A DNA stretch of 54,844 nt. Origin: an uncultured Granulosicoccaceae bacterium (GTDB lineage Bacteria > Pseudomonadota > Gammaproteobacteria > Granulosicoccales > Granulosicoccaceae). Of the stretch, positions 1-10,428 are shown piece after piece. Location of the stretch: NCBI GenBank assembly GCA_937958675.1, contig CALGND010000024.1:1-54844 (forward strand). Direction: 5' to 3'. The position numbers were made by a program, and so were the translations under genes. Below the pieces are notes generated by a model. The model did not search any database and was not told the origin of the DNA. It worked only from the letters and a program-made list of their open reading frames with translations. The stretch's first letter is position 1; each line of letters begins with the position of its first letter.

Positions 1-231
1 AAGCGTAAAGCAGTAGCTAAGAAGTCTCCTGCCAAAAAGGCGCCGGCTAAGCGTAAAGCTAAGAAGGCTCCTACTAAGCGTAAAGCAGTAGCCAAGAAGT
101 CTCCTGCTAAAAAGGCTCCGGCTAAGCGTAAAGCTAAGAAGGCGCCTGCTAAGCGTAAAGCAGTCGCTAAGAAGTCTCCTGCCAAAAAGGCACCGGCTAA
201 GCGTAAAGCAGTAGCTAAGAAGCCAGCTCGC
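1..231 (+). repeat. 75-bp in-frame tandem repeat within the H1-like gene
   Basis: Translation shows a 25-residue unit (KRKAVAKKSPAKKAPA followed by KRKAKKAP and T or A) twice in full at bases 1-150. A third copy is cut to 16 residues (151-198), and a degenerate KRKAVAKKP follows. The DNA copies differ mainly at third codon positions. Such arrays change length easily by slippage or recombination, so copy number may vary between strains. The array may start before the window. Confidence 0.8.
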
Positions 232-303
232 AAAACAGCCGCTAAGCGTAAGCCAGTAGCTAGAAAGCCAGCGAAACGCAGAGTAGTAAGAAAGAAATCT
301 TAG
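1..303 (+). CDS. Histone H1-like / AlgP-type Lys-Ala-Pro repeat protein, C-terminal part
   Basis: The window opens inside this gene; 100 residues and the TAG stop are visible. The protein is almost entirely Lys, Arg, Ala and Pro, built from units such as KRKAVAKKSPAKKAP, and ends in RRVVRKKS. Such tails are known from AlgP (AlgR3) of Pseudomonas and from bacterial histone H1-like proteins, which bind DNA non-specifically through the cationic C-terminal domain. The N-terminal domain is outside the window, so AlgP cannot be told from other H1-like proteins. The gene is followed by a strong terminator at 354-384. Confidence 0.75.
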   Translation, partial: KRKAVAKKSPAKKAPAKRKAKKAPTKRKAVAKKSPAKKAPAKRKAKKAPAKRKAVAKKSPAKKAPAKRKAVAKKPARKTAAKRKPVARKPAKRRVVRKKS

Positions 304-353
304 TTTCTTAGCTAGCGCTCATCTGCAAAGATTGGCACTAGCTTTCTCTGTAG

Positions 354-384
354 AAAAAAAGCCCGTTACTGACGGGCTTTTTTG
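354..384. terminator. Bidirectional rho-independent terminator
   Basis: A 6-bp GC-rich stem (GCCCGT, loop TACTG, ACGGGC; 361-377) is preceded by a run of A and followed by a run of T, so it can stop transcription from both sides. It lies between the H1-like gene (plus) and the 3' end of the helicase gene (minus), which converge here. Confidence 0.85.
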
Positions 385-428
385 TGCCTAATTTGTTTGT
401 GCGGAAATGCAGTGTCCAAATGTCGCGC

Positions 429-2882
429 CTATGTGCTCAGCCAAAATTGCTTCAGCTTTGATTCAGCATCGTCAAGATTAGTTACACGTTGTATCTTCCA
501 ATGCTCTGGATATAGATCCCTATAAACGCGCTGAGAAAATCGATCATCAACGAGCACAACCACTCCACGATCTGATTCCGTCCTGATAACTCGCCCAACG
601 GTTTGCTGCACGCGAGTAAAACCAGGATAGCGATACGCATAATCGTATCCATCTAAGCCCGCCTCTTTATATCCCGTTGCGATAAGCTCCTGCTCCACGC
701 CACCACCTGGTAATCCGACGCTTACAACGATAGCTCCAATCAGCTTACTGCCTGGATAATCCACCCCTTCGCCGTAGGAACCACCCAGAATCGCAAACCC
801 GATCCCGACTGTCGACCTTTCCATTTTGGATAGCTGTGATTGTCTATCGATAAGCAGCTCATCAGTACTTTGACGCCATGTAGGCTCATCTGGATATAAC
901 TTGCCAAACAAATCATAAATAGCTGACAAATAAGCATAAGACGGAAAGAACACTAGATAGTTACCCGCCTGTGCCGTAGAGATCGATTTAATTAGCTCAC
1001 ATAAAGCGGTGGCAGAGGCTTCTCTGGATTTATAGCGTGTGTCAATAAACGGTACCTGCAGTTGCAAACAACGTTCTGGGTCAAATGGGGATTCCAGCAT
1101 CAAGCTTTGCGTAGCTTCCCCCAATCCCAATGAATCACGGTAGTAAACTGGCGGGCGCAATGTCGCTGAAAACAATAAATTGGCTTTAAAGTTATTGAAG
1201 CAAGGTTGCAAGAACTTACTCGCATCAGTACACCATAAATGAAGCTCCACATCATTAAGCGACCCTTTCTTGTCGATGGTCACTAACGTTTTATGCTGAT
1301 CACTGTAAAGCTCTGTAATTGCGCCAAGCCTGCACAAAGATTTAAACAGCTCAAATAGCGTATCAGAATGAGCCTGCCCATCTGCAAAGGTGTTTACGAT
1401 ATCGTCTACCAACATTGCTGAATTACTACGGATATTCTCTGGAAATCGTTCTCTTACCGACACCTCATCATTTTTTTCAGATGCGAAATTCTGCAGTAAC
1501 TTTGCTAATCGCTTGATCGGTTTTGACAACGAGGGATTTTGCTTAGCAGCAAATAAGAGCTCTCCACGCGTCAGCTTAGCTGAGTACATATTGCGCGATC
1601 GATCCAGTAAGTTGTGCGCTTCATCAATAAGCAGCATGGTGTTCTTTCTAGATTCGGCATACCAGCCCAGTTTTACCAATGGATCAAACACATAGTTGTA
1701 ATCACATACCACCAACGACACCCATGGCAATAATTGCAAGGCAAACTCAAACGGGCATATCTTGTGTTCCCACGCAATCTCATCTATGGTTTCACCATCG
1801 AGCATACCGGCTTGCATGGCAGCGAGACGAGCTTCCGGCAACCGGTCAAAGAACCCGATAGTCATCTCACATCGACCATCATCCCCACGTTCGCAACGGC
1901 CATTACTGCAAAAGCATGTCAGTTTTTTTGATCTAAGCACGACAGATGTGGTTTCAAGCCCAGATTTTTTTAATAGCCCGAGTGCGCCTAGTGCGGTTTC
2001 GCGGCCAGAGGTTTTGGCTGTAAGATAGGATACGTGTTTTATTTCACCAGAACCAAGCGCCTTTATCGCAGGAAACAAGGTGCTGACCGTTTTGCCAATG
2101 CCAGTTGGTGCTTCGCACATCACAGCACCACCATCGCGAGCCAAACGGTAAGTCACGGCAGCCATATCCCGCTGCCCTTGCCGAAACTGCGCATGAGGAA
2201 AGGCTAGCGCCTTTGCCGATTCAGCGGTTTTGCTTTGCCACTGACGTACCAGCTTGATCCACCGGATATAGTGGCGCAACGCTTGTTGTGCGTAGGCTTC
2301 TATGTCGTCACAACTAAGCTTGCGCGTATCAACTGTGTGTTGTTCGTCAAGCAGATTGGTGTAGTAGATTTGCAGTGCTATGGTGTCGGGCAGCTCGCAG
2401 AGTAAGTCAGATTCTTCGGCGGCGGCACTACGCAGCTCTTGAAGATAACAATAGCCATAGAGCATCAGTTGAGCCCAATGCAGTTCCGTTTGCTCGATGG
2501 GCAATTGCGTTTGAGGCACTCGCGTTGTCTTAATCTCACCTATCGTGTGCGCTTGCCGATCGAGCAAATCCATTCTGCCCGTTAGCCGCACCTTAGTATC
2601 ATCTAAGGTAGTGTTACTAACAACGCGAACCTCTGAATCCAATCGTAAGGTTGATTGCAAACGTTGGTGCGCACGTATGCCTTGCTGCGCCGTTGGACCA
2701 GCCGGTCCCATTTGCCCAAGATCACCTTGGCGACAAGAAAATACTGCCAAATTAGTGACCGATACTTTAATCAGATTTGTATTTTCCCGTTGTTCGCTAA
2801 AATCGCGTTTGCCAACATCGCGTTTGCCACCATTGCGGCCCGATGTTTTGCTTTTTGTTTTTGAAGCTACCTTGTTTGCCAT
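429..2882 (-). CDS. RecB-type nuclease fused to an XPD/DinG-like Fe-S helicase
   Basis: 817 aa. The N-terminal part carries the motifs of a RecB/Cas4-type PD-(D/E)XK nuclease: His about 72, GRMD (Asp about 105), GEIK (Glu116/Lys118) and QLMLY (about 138-142). It is followed by a superfamily 2 XPD/Rad3/DinG helicase with Walker A APTGIGKT (about 258-265), a cysteine cluster for a 4Fe-4S centre (about 323-338 and 376), LIDEAH (about 418-423) and the C-terminal QTVGRVIR motif VI. The first 30 residues are basic and low-complexity. The likely role is unwinding and nicking of damaged or branched DNA. It lies three bases after the FAN1-like nuclease gene, in the same direction, so the two are almost certainly co-transcribed. 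The fusion is clear; the physiological role is inferred. Confidence 0.88.
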   Translation of the reverse strand: MANKVASKTKSKTSGRNGGKRDVGKRDFSEQRENTNLIKVSVTNLAVFSCRQGDLGQMGPAGPTAQQGIRAHQRLQSTLRLDSEVRVVSNTTLDDTKVRLTGRMDLLDRQAHTIGEIKTTRVPQTQLPIEQTELHWAQLMLYGYCYLQELRSAAAEESDLLCELPDTIALQIYYTNLLDEQHTVDTRKLSCDDIEAYAQQALRHYIRWIKLVRQWQSKTAESAKALAFPHAQFRQGQRDMAAVTYRLARDGGAVMCEAPTGIGKTVSTLFPAIKALGSGEIKHVSYLTAKTSGRETALGALGLLKKSGLETTSVVLRSKKLTCFCSNGRCERGDDGRCEMTIGFFDRLPEARLAAMQAGMLDGETIDEIAWEHKICPFEFALQLLPWVSLVVCDYNYVFDPLVKLGWYAESRKNTMLLIDEAHNLLDRSRNMYSAKLTRGELLFAAKQNPSLSKPIKRLAKLLQNFASEKNDEVSVRERFPENIRSNSAMLVDDIVNTFADGQAHSDTLFELFKSLCRLGAITELYSDQHKTLVTIDKKGSLNDVELHLWCTDASKFLQPCFNNFKANLLFSATLRPPVYYRDSLGLGEATQSLMLESPFDPERCLQLQVPFIDTRYKSREASATALCELIKSISTAQAGNYLVFFPSYAYLSAIYDLFGKLYPDEPTWRQSTDELLIDRQSQLSKMERSTVGIGFAILGGSYGEGVDYPGSKLIGAIVVSVGLPGGGVEQELIATGYKEAGLDGYDYAYRYPGFTRVQQTVGRVIRTESDRGVVVLVDDRFSQRVYRDLYPEHWKIQRVTNLDDAESKLKQFWLST

Positions 2883-2885
2883 GGG

Positions 2886-4511
2886 TTAACCCGTTACCGC
2901 CGTACCTGCCCACTTAACGTGCACCACTCGATACGGCACACCTACAGATTCAAAATAGGCAAACCATCGCTTTTGATTTTTTTGTACAGCATCGCCTGGC
3001 CCTTTGATTTCTATCAATTCATAACCACCTGTTTTAGGAAAATTGACAAGATCAGGGAACCCGCTTGTGTTACCACGCAAGTCTTGGAGCTGACGCTCAA
3101 AGCATGCGCGCCAATGATGCTTGGGTATTATCTTTAAGGCGTGCTCTAGCAAGGATTGACTAAGGTGCTCCCAGCGCACCAGTGGATTAGCAATACCGTA
3201 GTGATCATTAAACCGCGATAATATCTCCGGCCCAAAGCTTAAGTCATCCAGCTTATCTAGGCGAGCTGTGATTGATTGTTGCCGGCGCTGGCAAAATGCA
3301 GGGTCGTAGAAATCAGCGGGTGCGTATTGAAATGAGTTAAAAAATGCTCCAGACAACGGTGCAAAAATCTCATCCCAGATCAACAGCCCTAGCACGCCGT
3401 TGAATAACGAATTCTCAGCATAGTAGCAATCACCATGATGCTGATAATATGCTTGAGCTACCTGCTCAACCCTCGCTGTCGAATGTTGTTTGAGCACCAA
3501 CTTGCTGCTAATTGGCTTAAACCGCTTCACTGGTAATTTTTTACCCATCTTGCGCGCTAGCTTCGGCTTCATCGTATCAACAAACTGCAACTCTTCATCA
3601 CAATAAGGGTGTTGTTCGATGGTTTGCAGCAACTGCCAGCTGGCTTCATAGTCAGCTTTGTGTTGATAAATGCGAACCATACGCTCACGCGCCGGTGCGC
3701 GAGCACATCGAGAGTAAAGCTGTAACGCATCATCTCGGCAATCAATACGCTCAAGCTGCCTAGCGATCCTCAAACGCAGCCTCTCAACACGTCGGGTTAA
3801 TGTAGGGTCGCGTTGCTGGTAAACAGGCAGAGCGCTATCGAGTTGTAGTAACGCATCGCGATCACGTTTATTGATGTGCTCATACTTAGAAGCACATTCG
3901 TAATAAAACAAATGCGCATCAATTTGATCTCGGCTATCAAACGCTCGATTAGTTTTATCAAGTACATAGGGAAAATAATGTGTATGCCCAAGTTCACGCA
4001 TCGCAAACTCGCTGGTATCTTGATGCCGGTTGCCAAAAAAGCACAGTAAAAACCAAGAATATACACCATGCCCCTCAATAGTTAACCATTGATCAGCAGC
4101 ATGCAGCAAGGCCTGTGCTTTATTGGGCTGATCGTGATAAATCGCATCGACGATGTCGGCCTTAACGTTGTTCTTTAAATCGGGCCGATCAAACAAAGCG
4201 ACGAACTCTGGCTTAGTAAACAAGCGATTAAGCTCATCCGCTGTTATAGGCGGTGCAGCGTTCGCCAAAGGTGTTTGTATTAAGGCATTAACAGCAGAGG
4301 GCAAATCGGCAACGTCTTCGTAACGCAGCTTGGAAACTCTGAACGTATTAAAGCTACGATTAAGTAACCTGACATACAATATTTTAGCGGGTAGCGCTAG
4401 AGAGTTTACCGCTGCCAACCATTGCTGCTCTCGCAGCGATAGAAGATCGCCATAAGTTTGCGATACAAACTCACACACCGTATCAAAATTGCTTACCGGC
4501 AGCGATTCCAT
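2886..4511 (-). CDS. FAN1-like VRR-NUC domain nuclease
   Basis: 541 aa. The C-terminal about 60 residues hold a VRR-NUC PD-(D/E)XK nuclease centre: FPDLV, then YELIEIKGPGD, then QKRWF. The long N-terminal part, rich in helices and TPR-like segments, matches the architecture of bacterial FAN1 (about 550 aa in Pseudomonas). FAN1 is a structure-specific 5' flap endonuclease/exonuclease acting on interstrand crosslinks and flaps. The immediately following gene is a nuclease-helicase fusion, supporting a common DNA repair unit. The start ATG at 4511 gives the usual FAN1 N-terminus; 80 bp separate it from selD upstream. Confidence 0.85.
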   Translation of the reverse strand: MESLPVSNFDTVCEFVSQTYGDLLSLREQQWLAAVNSLALPAKILYVRLLNRSFNTFRVSKLRYEDVADLPSAVNALIQTPLANAAPPITADELNRLFTKPEFVALFDRPDLKNNVKADIVDAIYHDQPNKAQALLHAADQWLTIEGHGVYSWFLLCFFGNRHQDTSEFAMRELGHTHYFPYVLDKTNRAFDSRDQIDAHLFYYECASKYEHINKRDRDALLQLDSALPVYQQRDPTLTRRVERLRLRIARQLERIDCRDDALQLYSRCARAPARERMVRIYQHKADYEASWQLLQTIEQHPYCDEELQFVDTMKPKLARKMGKKLPVKRFKPISSKLVLKQHSTARVEQVAQAYYQHHGDCYYAENSLFNGVLGLLIWDEIFAPLSGAFFNSFQYAPADFYDPAFCQRRQQSITARLDKLDDLSFGPEILSRFNDHYGIANPLVRWEHLSQSLLEHALKIIPKHHWRACFERQLQDLRGNTSGFPDLVNFPKTGGYELIEIKGPGDAVQKNQKRWFAYFESVGVPYRVVHVKWAGTAVTG

Positions 4512-4591
4512 AATGCCTTCTGGTTAAACGATATTGTCGCTTGTGTCATAGCGAGATTGCCAATCATTGCACAACGGCTCCCATGGCCTCT

Positions 4592-6805
4592 CTACTCAGA
4601 ACTATTAGCTTCAATCATACAGGATGTGGCTTGTATGACCTTACCAATAATGGTGGCACTCGGGTAACCTGCCTTGTGCAATTGGCTTATCAAAGCTTCG
4701 ACATTTGCGGCAGGAACAATACCCAGCAGTCCACCACTAGTTTGAGGGTCACAGAGTATTGCTTTAATCGCGTCAGGGGTTTTTTCAGCACCAGCAAACA
4801 GCCTCAAGGTATCGCTGTTTGATTCATACAGCGAGCTGCGCACGCCGCTTTCCGCTAGCGGTAATGCGCCATTCAACAACGGCAAGCTAGCAATATCAAT
4901 GGATGCCCGTAATGCGTCATCGCCTAGTAAAGAATGCAAATGAGCCAACAAACCAAACCCTGTGACATCGGTAACACGACTTGCCTCTGCCGCTTTTAGC
5001 GCTTGAGCAGCTGATCGATTACTTTGCTGCATTTGTGTCAGTGCATTGGATACATCGGTGCCATTGGCGGTAAGCAAGCCGTGTGCAGCCATGATGATTC
5101 CCGTGCCTAAGGCTTTACACAGCACTAAAGCATCGCCCTCCTGTAGCGCGGCCCTTGTGCCCACTTGCGTGGCCGGCGTTAACTTGCCATTGACGACAAA
5201 GCCAAGCAGCATATCCGCAGCCTCGGCCGTGTGCCCACCCACTAGAGCGCAGCCCTCTTGATTAAATACAGTCAATGCACCTGCCAACAATTGGCTTAGA
5301 TCTCGCCTGGTTACATCGTACCCACCATGGGGAAGCGCAACCACCGCTTGCGCAGAATGGACATCCATCGTTTGGGTAACCACGTCGCTTAGCGCATGAA
5401 CTGCGGCTATTTTTCCGAACCAGTATGGGTCGTCCGTAATCGCGCTGATTTGATCAACTGATTGAACCCAGGTGGCATTGTCAGCTGAGAAAACAGCCGC
5501 ATCGTCAAGCTGTGCTAGCCCACTATCGATATCATCGCGACTAACTGGCTGCAGCTGCGATAACACCGCACGCAAAACACTTTCGCCTACCTTGCTACCG
5601 CAGCCTTTACAACGCATAGCTTCGTCGCTTGTAGCATTGCCTGAAATTTCAGTAGGCACACGAAACACATCGCGCCGCCCTTGCATTAAAGGCAGCGCAA
5701 TAAACTGACGCATAAATTTTTGATCGATATAGTCTTTTAATCGCCAATAAATAGGACCTTTAGCGGTTAATGAGCCGCGACTGGCTATCGCGGATTTCTT
5801 ACCAACTGCCATCAGACTTAAAAACGTTTTTTGAGGCTTGTAGGGCTTAAGTGGTTTGTTTAACAAGTAGCGTCGTACATTCTCAAATAACACTGGCGCT
5901 TGGCGCACTGCAAATACCCCTGCCTTATCCGATGGCGTACTCACTTGTGTACCAATATCGCCGGTGGCAAACACAAAAGGGTGAGAGACGCTCTGCAAAT
6001 GAGCATTAGTTGCAACGAACCCCCTATTGCAAGCTTGCATACCCGATTCAATAACCCAAGCAGGAGCGGCAGCGGCCGTGCACCAAAGCACTTCATCGAG
6101 TGCTAAGTTTTTACCATCCGCAGCAGTCAGTGAACCCTTGTTAACCAATGCCACATCAAAATCTTTATGCACCTTAATACCCGATGCAGTAGCGGCTTGT
6201 AAGGCATATTCCCCCACCTTCGAAGGTCGTCCGTTTAAACACGTTTGGCCTCGCAGCATCCAATGCAAGGTGACCGAATCTGGCATTGCATAACGTAGTG
6301 CCGTAACTATTTCAAAACCGCCCGCGCCAGAGCCAACCACACCCAGATCCGTTTGGTCTTTATGTTTTACGCTCTGACTGAGCTCTTGCCATCGATCAAA
6401 CAATTGGGATACAGGCTTAACCGGCGTGGCAAAATCACGCGCACCGGGAACAGACAAATCAGGAGTGGAACCCGTATCAAGTGATAGTAAATCAAATTCA
6501 ATCGCTGGACGCCCATCCAGGTGAATGCGCATTCCAGGTAAATCAATTGCATTCATTCGAGCCGTAATAAAGCGCACACCAGCCCACTTACACAAGCGAA
6601 CAAGATCTATATGCACCTGTTTGTGGCTGTAATGACCTGCGAGTAAACCAGGCAACATGCCCGAGTAAGGCGTAAGAGGGCTTTCAGAGACTAGGGTTAG
6701 ACGCACACCCGGCAAGGGTTGCATTGCCCATTTTCGTATTAGCAAAGAATGGCTGTGGCCTCCTCCCACTAGCACCAAATCTTTATAAGCAGGAGCAGCT
6801 TGCAT
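4592..6805 (-). CDS. selD: FAD/NAD(P)-dependent oxidoreductase fused to selenide, water dikinase
   Basis: 737 aa from the ATG at 6805. The open frame extends 17 codons further, but 6805 gives a TAATG junction with selU and has AGGA just upstream. Residues 1 to about 370 form an NDH-2-like two-Rossmann flavoprotein (VLVGGGHSH; VVGSGAGG). Residues about 395-737 are SelD, which makes selenophosphate from selenide and ATP. The catalytic Cys/Lys pair is present as KGCGSK (Cys about 402, Lys about 405), where E. coli has a second Cys in place of this Ser. DDAAVF and AGGHT-like ATP/Mg segments are present. Fusions of this kind are known. The flavin domain may supply or channel reduced selenium, which is inference. 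Confidence 0.92.
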   Translation of the reverse strand: MQAAPAYKDLVLVGGGHSHSLLIRKWAMQPLPGVRLTLVSESPLTPYSGMLPGLLAGHYSHKQVHIDLVRLCKWAGVRFITARMNAIDLPGMRIHLDGRPAIEFDLLSLDTGSTPDLSVPGARDFATPVKPVSQLFDRWQELSQSVKHKDQTDLGVVGSGAGGFEIVTALRYAMPDSVTLHWMLRGQTCLNGRPSKVGEYALQAATASGIKVHKDFDVALVNKGSLTAADGKNLALDEVLWCTAAAAPAWVIESGMQACNRGFVATNAHLQSVSHPFVFATGDIGTQVSTPSDKAGVFAVRQAPVLFENVRRYLLNKPLKPYKPQKTFLSLMAVGKKSAIASRGSLTAKGPIYWRLKDYIDQKFMRQFIALPLMQGRRDVFRVPTEISGNATSDEAMRCKGCGSKVGESVLRAVLSQLQPVSRDDIDSGLAQLDDAAVFSADNATWVQSVDQISAITDDPYWFGKIAAVHALSDVVTQTMDVHSAQAVVALPHGGYDVTRRDLSQLLAGALTVFNQEGCALVGGHTAEAADMLLGFVVNGKLTPATQVGTRAALQEGDALVLCKALGTGIIMAAHGLLTANGTDVSNALTQMQQSNRSAAQALKAAEASRVTDVTGFGLLAHLHSLLGDDALRASIDIASLPLLNGALPLAESGVRSSLYESNSDTLRLFAGAEKTPDAIKAILCDPQTSGGLLGIVPAANVEALISQLHKAGYPSATIIGKVIQATSCMIEANSSE

Positions 6806-7944
6806 TATCCTGAGTAACCTTGTTGACTCTCTGCGGCTACCGATTCGGCACACCAACGAGCAAGCTCGTGCTTGTCGCCTTGATACATAACTCGGTCGGC
6901 TTTTACTTGTAACTGGTAGTCGTACATTGGGTCGTAGTAATCCACTAGCAATTTTTCAATCAGCGGCTTGTATGCCGCGGTGTCGTTATGATTCTTATGT
7001 TGTGCTAATGCAGTGAGCAACAATTCGCGTGCCTGCGCATAGTTTTCACCACCAAATCGTTTACGTACTCGGTATAGGCTATTTAGGTGATGCTCCTCGT
7101 ATGCATCAAATCCCGACTCCTCGCCCTGCGCTTGTTTATACAGTGATAACAGTTGCACGACATAGTCATCTATTACGTTATTAATACGAGCTTCGATCGC
7201 TTCTTCTAACAATATCACGCCCGATGCTTTCATTTTCTCGTGCAATACAGCCGGCACACTATTGCTACCAACCATACGAGCTTCGTCTTCGACGAAAACT
7301 GTTTGCTTACTTGTCGCTAGCAATCGCAGCAAGGTTGCGGTGATTTCATTTTCGAAATTGGCATTACTGGGTTGAATAGTGGCGGTACCGCCAAAGCTTG
7401 AACCCCGATGTTTTGCCAAACCTTCTAAATCGAGCCGGCGTTCTAAGCTGTTCAAAAAAATCGTTTTACCAACGCCAGTTCGACCACCGACTATGATCAA
7501 CGGAAGTTGCTGCACACTCTGCGTAAGTGATTCCAACAAAAATTGTCGTATAGCTTTGTAACCGCCTTTCACAACGGGTAGATCGATGCCAGCTTCTGCC
7601 AACCAACTTGAGGAAATATTGGAACGCAAACCACCACGGGCACAGTAAATAACCGCACCAGGATGATCTGTGGCATAAGCTCGCCAACTCTCAACGCGCC
7701 TAGCACGTTGCGCAGGATCAATTAAACGTGCGCCCAAGGCGATTGCAGCTTCTTTGCCAACACGTTTATACTCCACTCCCACCAAGTGGCGCTGTTGGTC
7801 ATCAAGCAACGGTATATTGGCCGCTCCAGGGGCAAACGCTTCGATAAATTCGGATGATGAGCGAACATCTATCATTGGCGCACCCGACACTATCAGCTGG
7901 CCATAATTATTGACCTCCCTGTTAGCTTTAACCGTTACAGGCAT
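6805..7944 (-). CDS. mnmH: tRNA 2-selenouridine synthase (MnmH/SelU)
   Basis: 379 aa. An N-terminal rhodanese domain holds the catalytic Cys in YCARGGLRS (Cys101). A C-terminal P-loop domain has GGRTGVGKT (153-161). This enzyme replaces sulfur by selenium in the wobble nucleoside mnm5s2U of tRNAs for Lys, Glu and Gln, via a geranylated intermediate, using selenophosphate from SelD. The stop codon overlaps the selD start by one base, so supply and use of selenophosphate are co-translated. It begins 11 bp after argG ends. No selA, selB or selC was seen here, so the window supports only the selenouridine use of selenium. Confidence 0.95.
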   Translation of the reverse strand: MPVTVKANREVNNYGQLIVSGAPMIDVRSSSEFIEAFAPGAANIPLLDDQQRHLVGVEYKRVGKEAAIALGARLIDPAQRARRVESWRAYATDHPGAVIYCARGGLRSNISSSWLAEAGIDLPVVKGGYKAIRQFLLESLTQSVQQLPLIIVGGRTGVGKTIFLNSLERRLDLEGLAKHRGSSFGGTATIQPSNANFENEITATLLRLLATSKQTVFVEDEARMVGSNSVPAVLHEKMKASGVILLEEAIEARINNVIDDYVVQLLSLYKQAQGEESGFDAYEEHHLNSLYRVRKRFGGENYAQARELLLTALAQHKNHNDTAAYKPLIEKLLVDYYDPMYDYQLQVKADRVMYQGDKHELARWCAESVAAESQQGYSG

Positions 7945-7955
7945 TGTGCGGAACG

Positions 7956-9329
<1,374 letters not shown>

Positions 9330-9453
9330 CTAAACAGAGCTCCAGTCTAGCATTTTCACGATCTTAAATTGCCGAATCGCGACCAACCACCAAAGACGAG
9401 TTGATCAAATAAAACCACTCGTTTGGGCTCAAAGCAGGGCTCAGAACTGGGGC

Positions 9454-10428
9454 TTATCGGTCTTTGCTGAACGGCACACCAATGGCAGCAGGCGCAATGG
9501 CTCGGCCAATAAAGCCTGCCAACAACACCACAGTGAGCACATAGGGCAAGGATTGAATCAATTGCACAGGCACCTCGCCTATCACGGCAAACTCAACGCC
9601 TTGCAAGCGAATGGCCACGGCGTCGAGAAATCCAAACATCAAACACGCCAGTAGTGCAGGCAGCGGGCGCCATTTACCGAATATTAAGGCCGCCAACGCA
9701 ATGTAACCCTGCCCGGCTGTCATCTCTCGAACGAACGCTGCGTTTTGTGCGATTGATAGATAGGTGCCAGCGATACCGCACAGCAAACCGCAAATTAGCA
9801 ACGCAGAATAGCGCAGCCTGCCCACCGACAAACCTGCAGTGTCCACCGCTAATGGGTTTTCACCGACAGCTCGCAAGCGCAAGCCAAATCGCGTTCGATA
9901 TACTACCCACCACGTAAGCAATACAGCAGCAAAGGCTGCGTATACCAACAAATTGTGGCCACTAATCACTTCATTATAAAAACGACCAACCACTGGCACA
10001 TTCGCTGACGATTCAGCGAAGGGTAATTCAATCGGCATAAACCGTGCGCTGGATGCTAGCGAAGGTGTTTGCCCACCCCGTGCAAACCAAGCTATACCTA
10101 AAACCACGGTTAGCCCTGATGCCAACACATTGATGGCTAGCCCGCTAACCACTTGATTTCCCCTGTGAGTAATGCTGGCAAAACCATGTACAAACGCTAG
10201 AAAAATACTGACAAATATCCCTGCGAGCAGTGCAATCCAAGGGCTACCCGTAAAAGCCGCAACACTACCTGCTGCAAACGCCGCTGCCAACATTTTGCCT
10301 TCTAGACTAATATCAACGATACCTGATCGCTCAGAAAACAGACCCGCCATTGCGCATAGTATTAGCGGCGTAGACACGCGCAGCGTGGCATCAAGTGTAG
10401 GTAGAGTACTGGATAGCCAATCAGACAT
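9454..10428 (-). CDS. Nucleoside-type ABC transporter, second permease (YufQ/NupQ-like)
   Basis: 324 aa, multi-spanning inner-membrane protein of the BPD_transp_2 family. The N-terminal GLFSERSGIVDISLEGKML block is characteristic of the second permease of BMP-type nucleoside/purine importers. Its start overlaps the preceding permease gene by 8 bp, so translation is coupled. It is the last gene of the importer operon; no convincing terminator was found in the 148 bp before argG. Confidence 0.92.
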   Translation of the reverse strand: MSDWLSSTLPTLDATLRVSTPLILCAMAGLFSERSGIVDISLEGKMLAAAFAAGSVAAFTGSPWIALLAGIFVSIFLAFVHGFASITHRGNQVVSGLAINVLASGLTVVLGIAWFARGGQTPSLASSARFMPIELPFAESSANVPVVGRFYNEVISGHNLLVYAAFAAVLLTWWVVYRTRFGLRLRAVGENPLAVDTAGLSVGRLRYSALLICGLLCGIAGTYLSIAQNAAFVREMTAGQGYIALAALIFGKWRPLPALLACLMFGFLDAVAIRLQGVEFAVIGEVPVQLIQSLPYVLTVVLLAGFIGRAIAPAAIGVPFSKDR

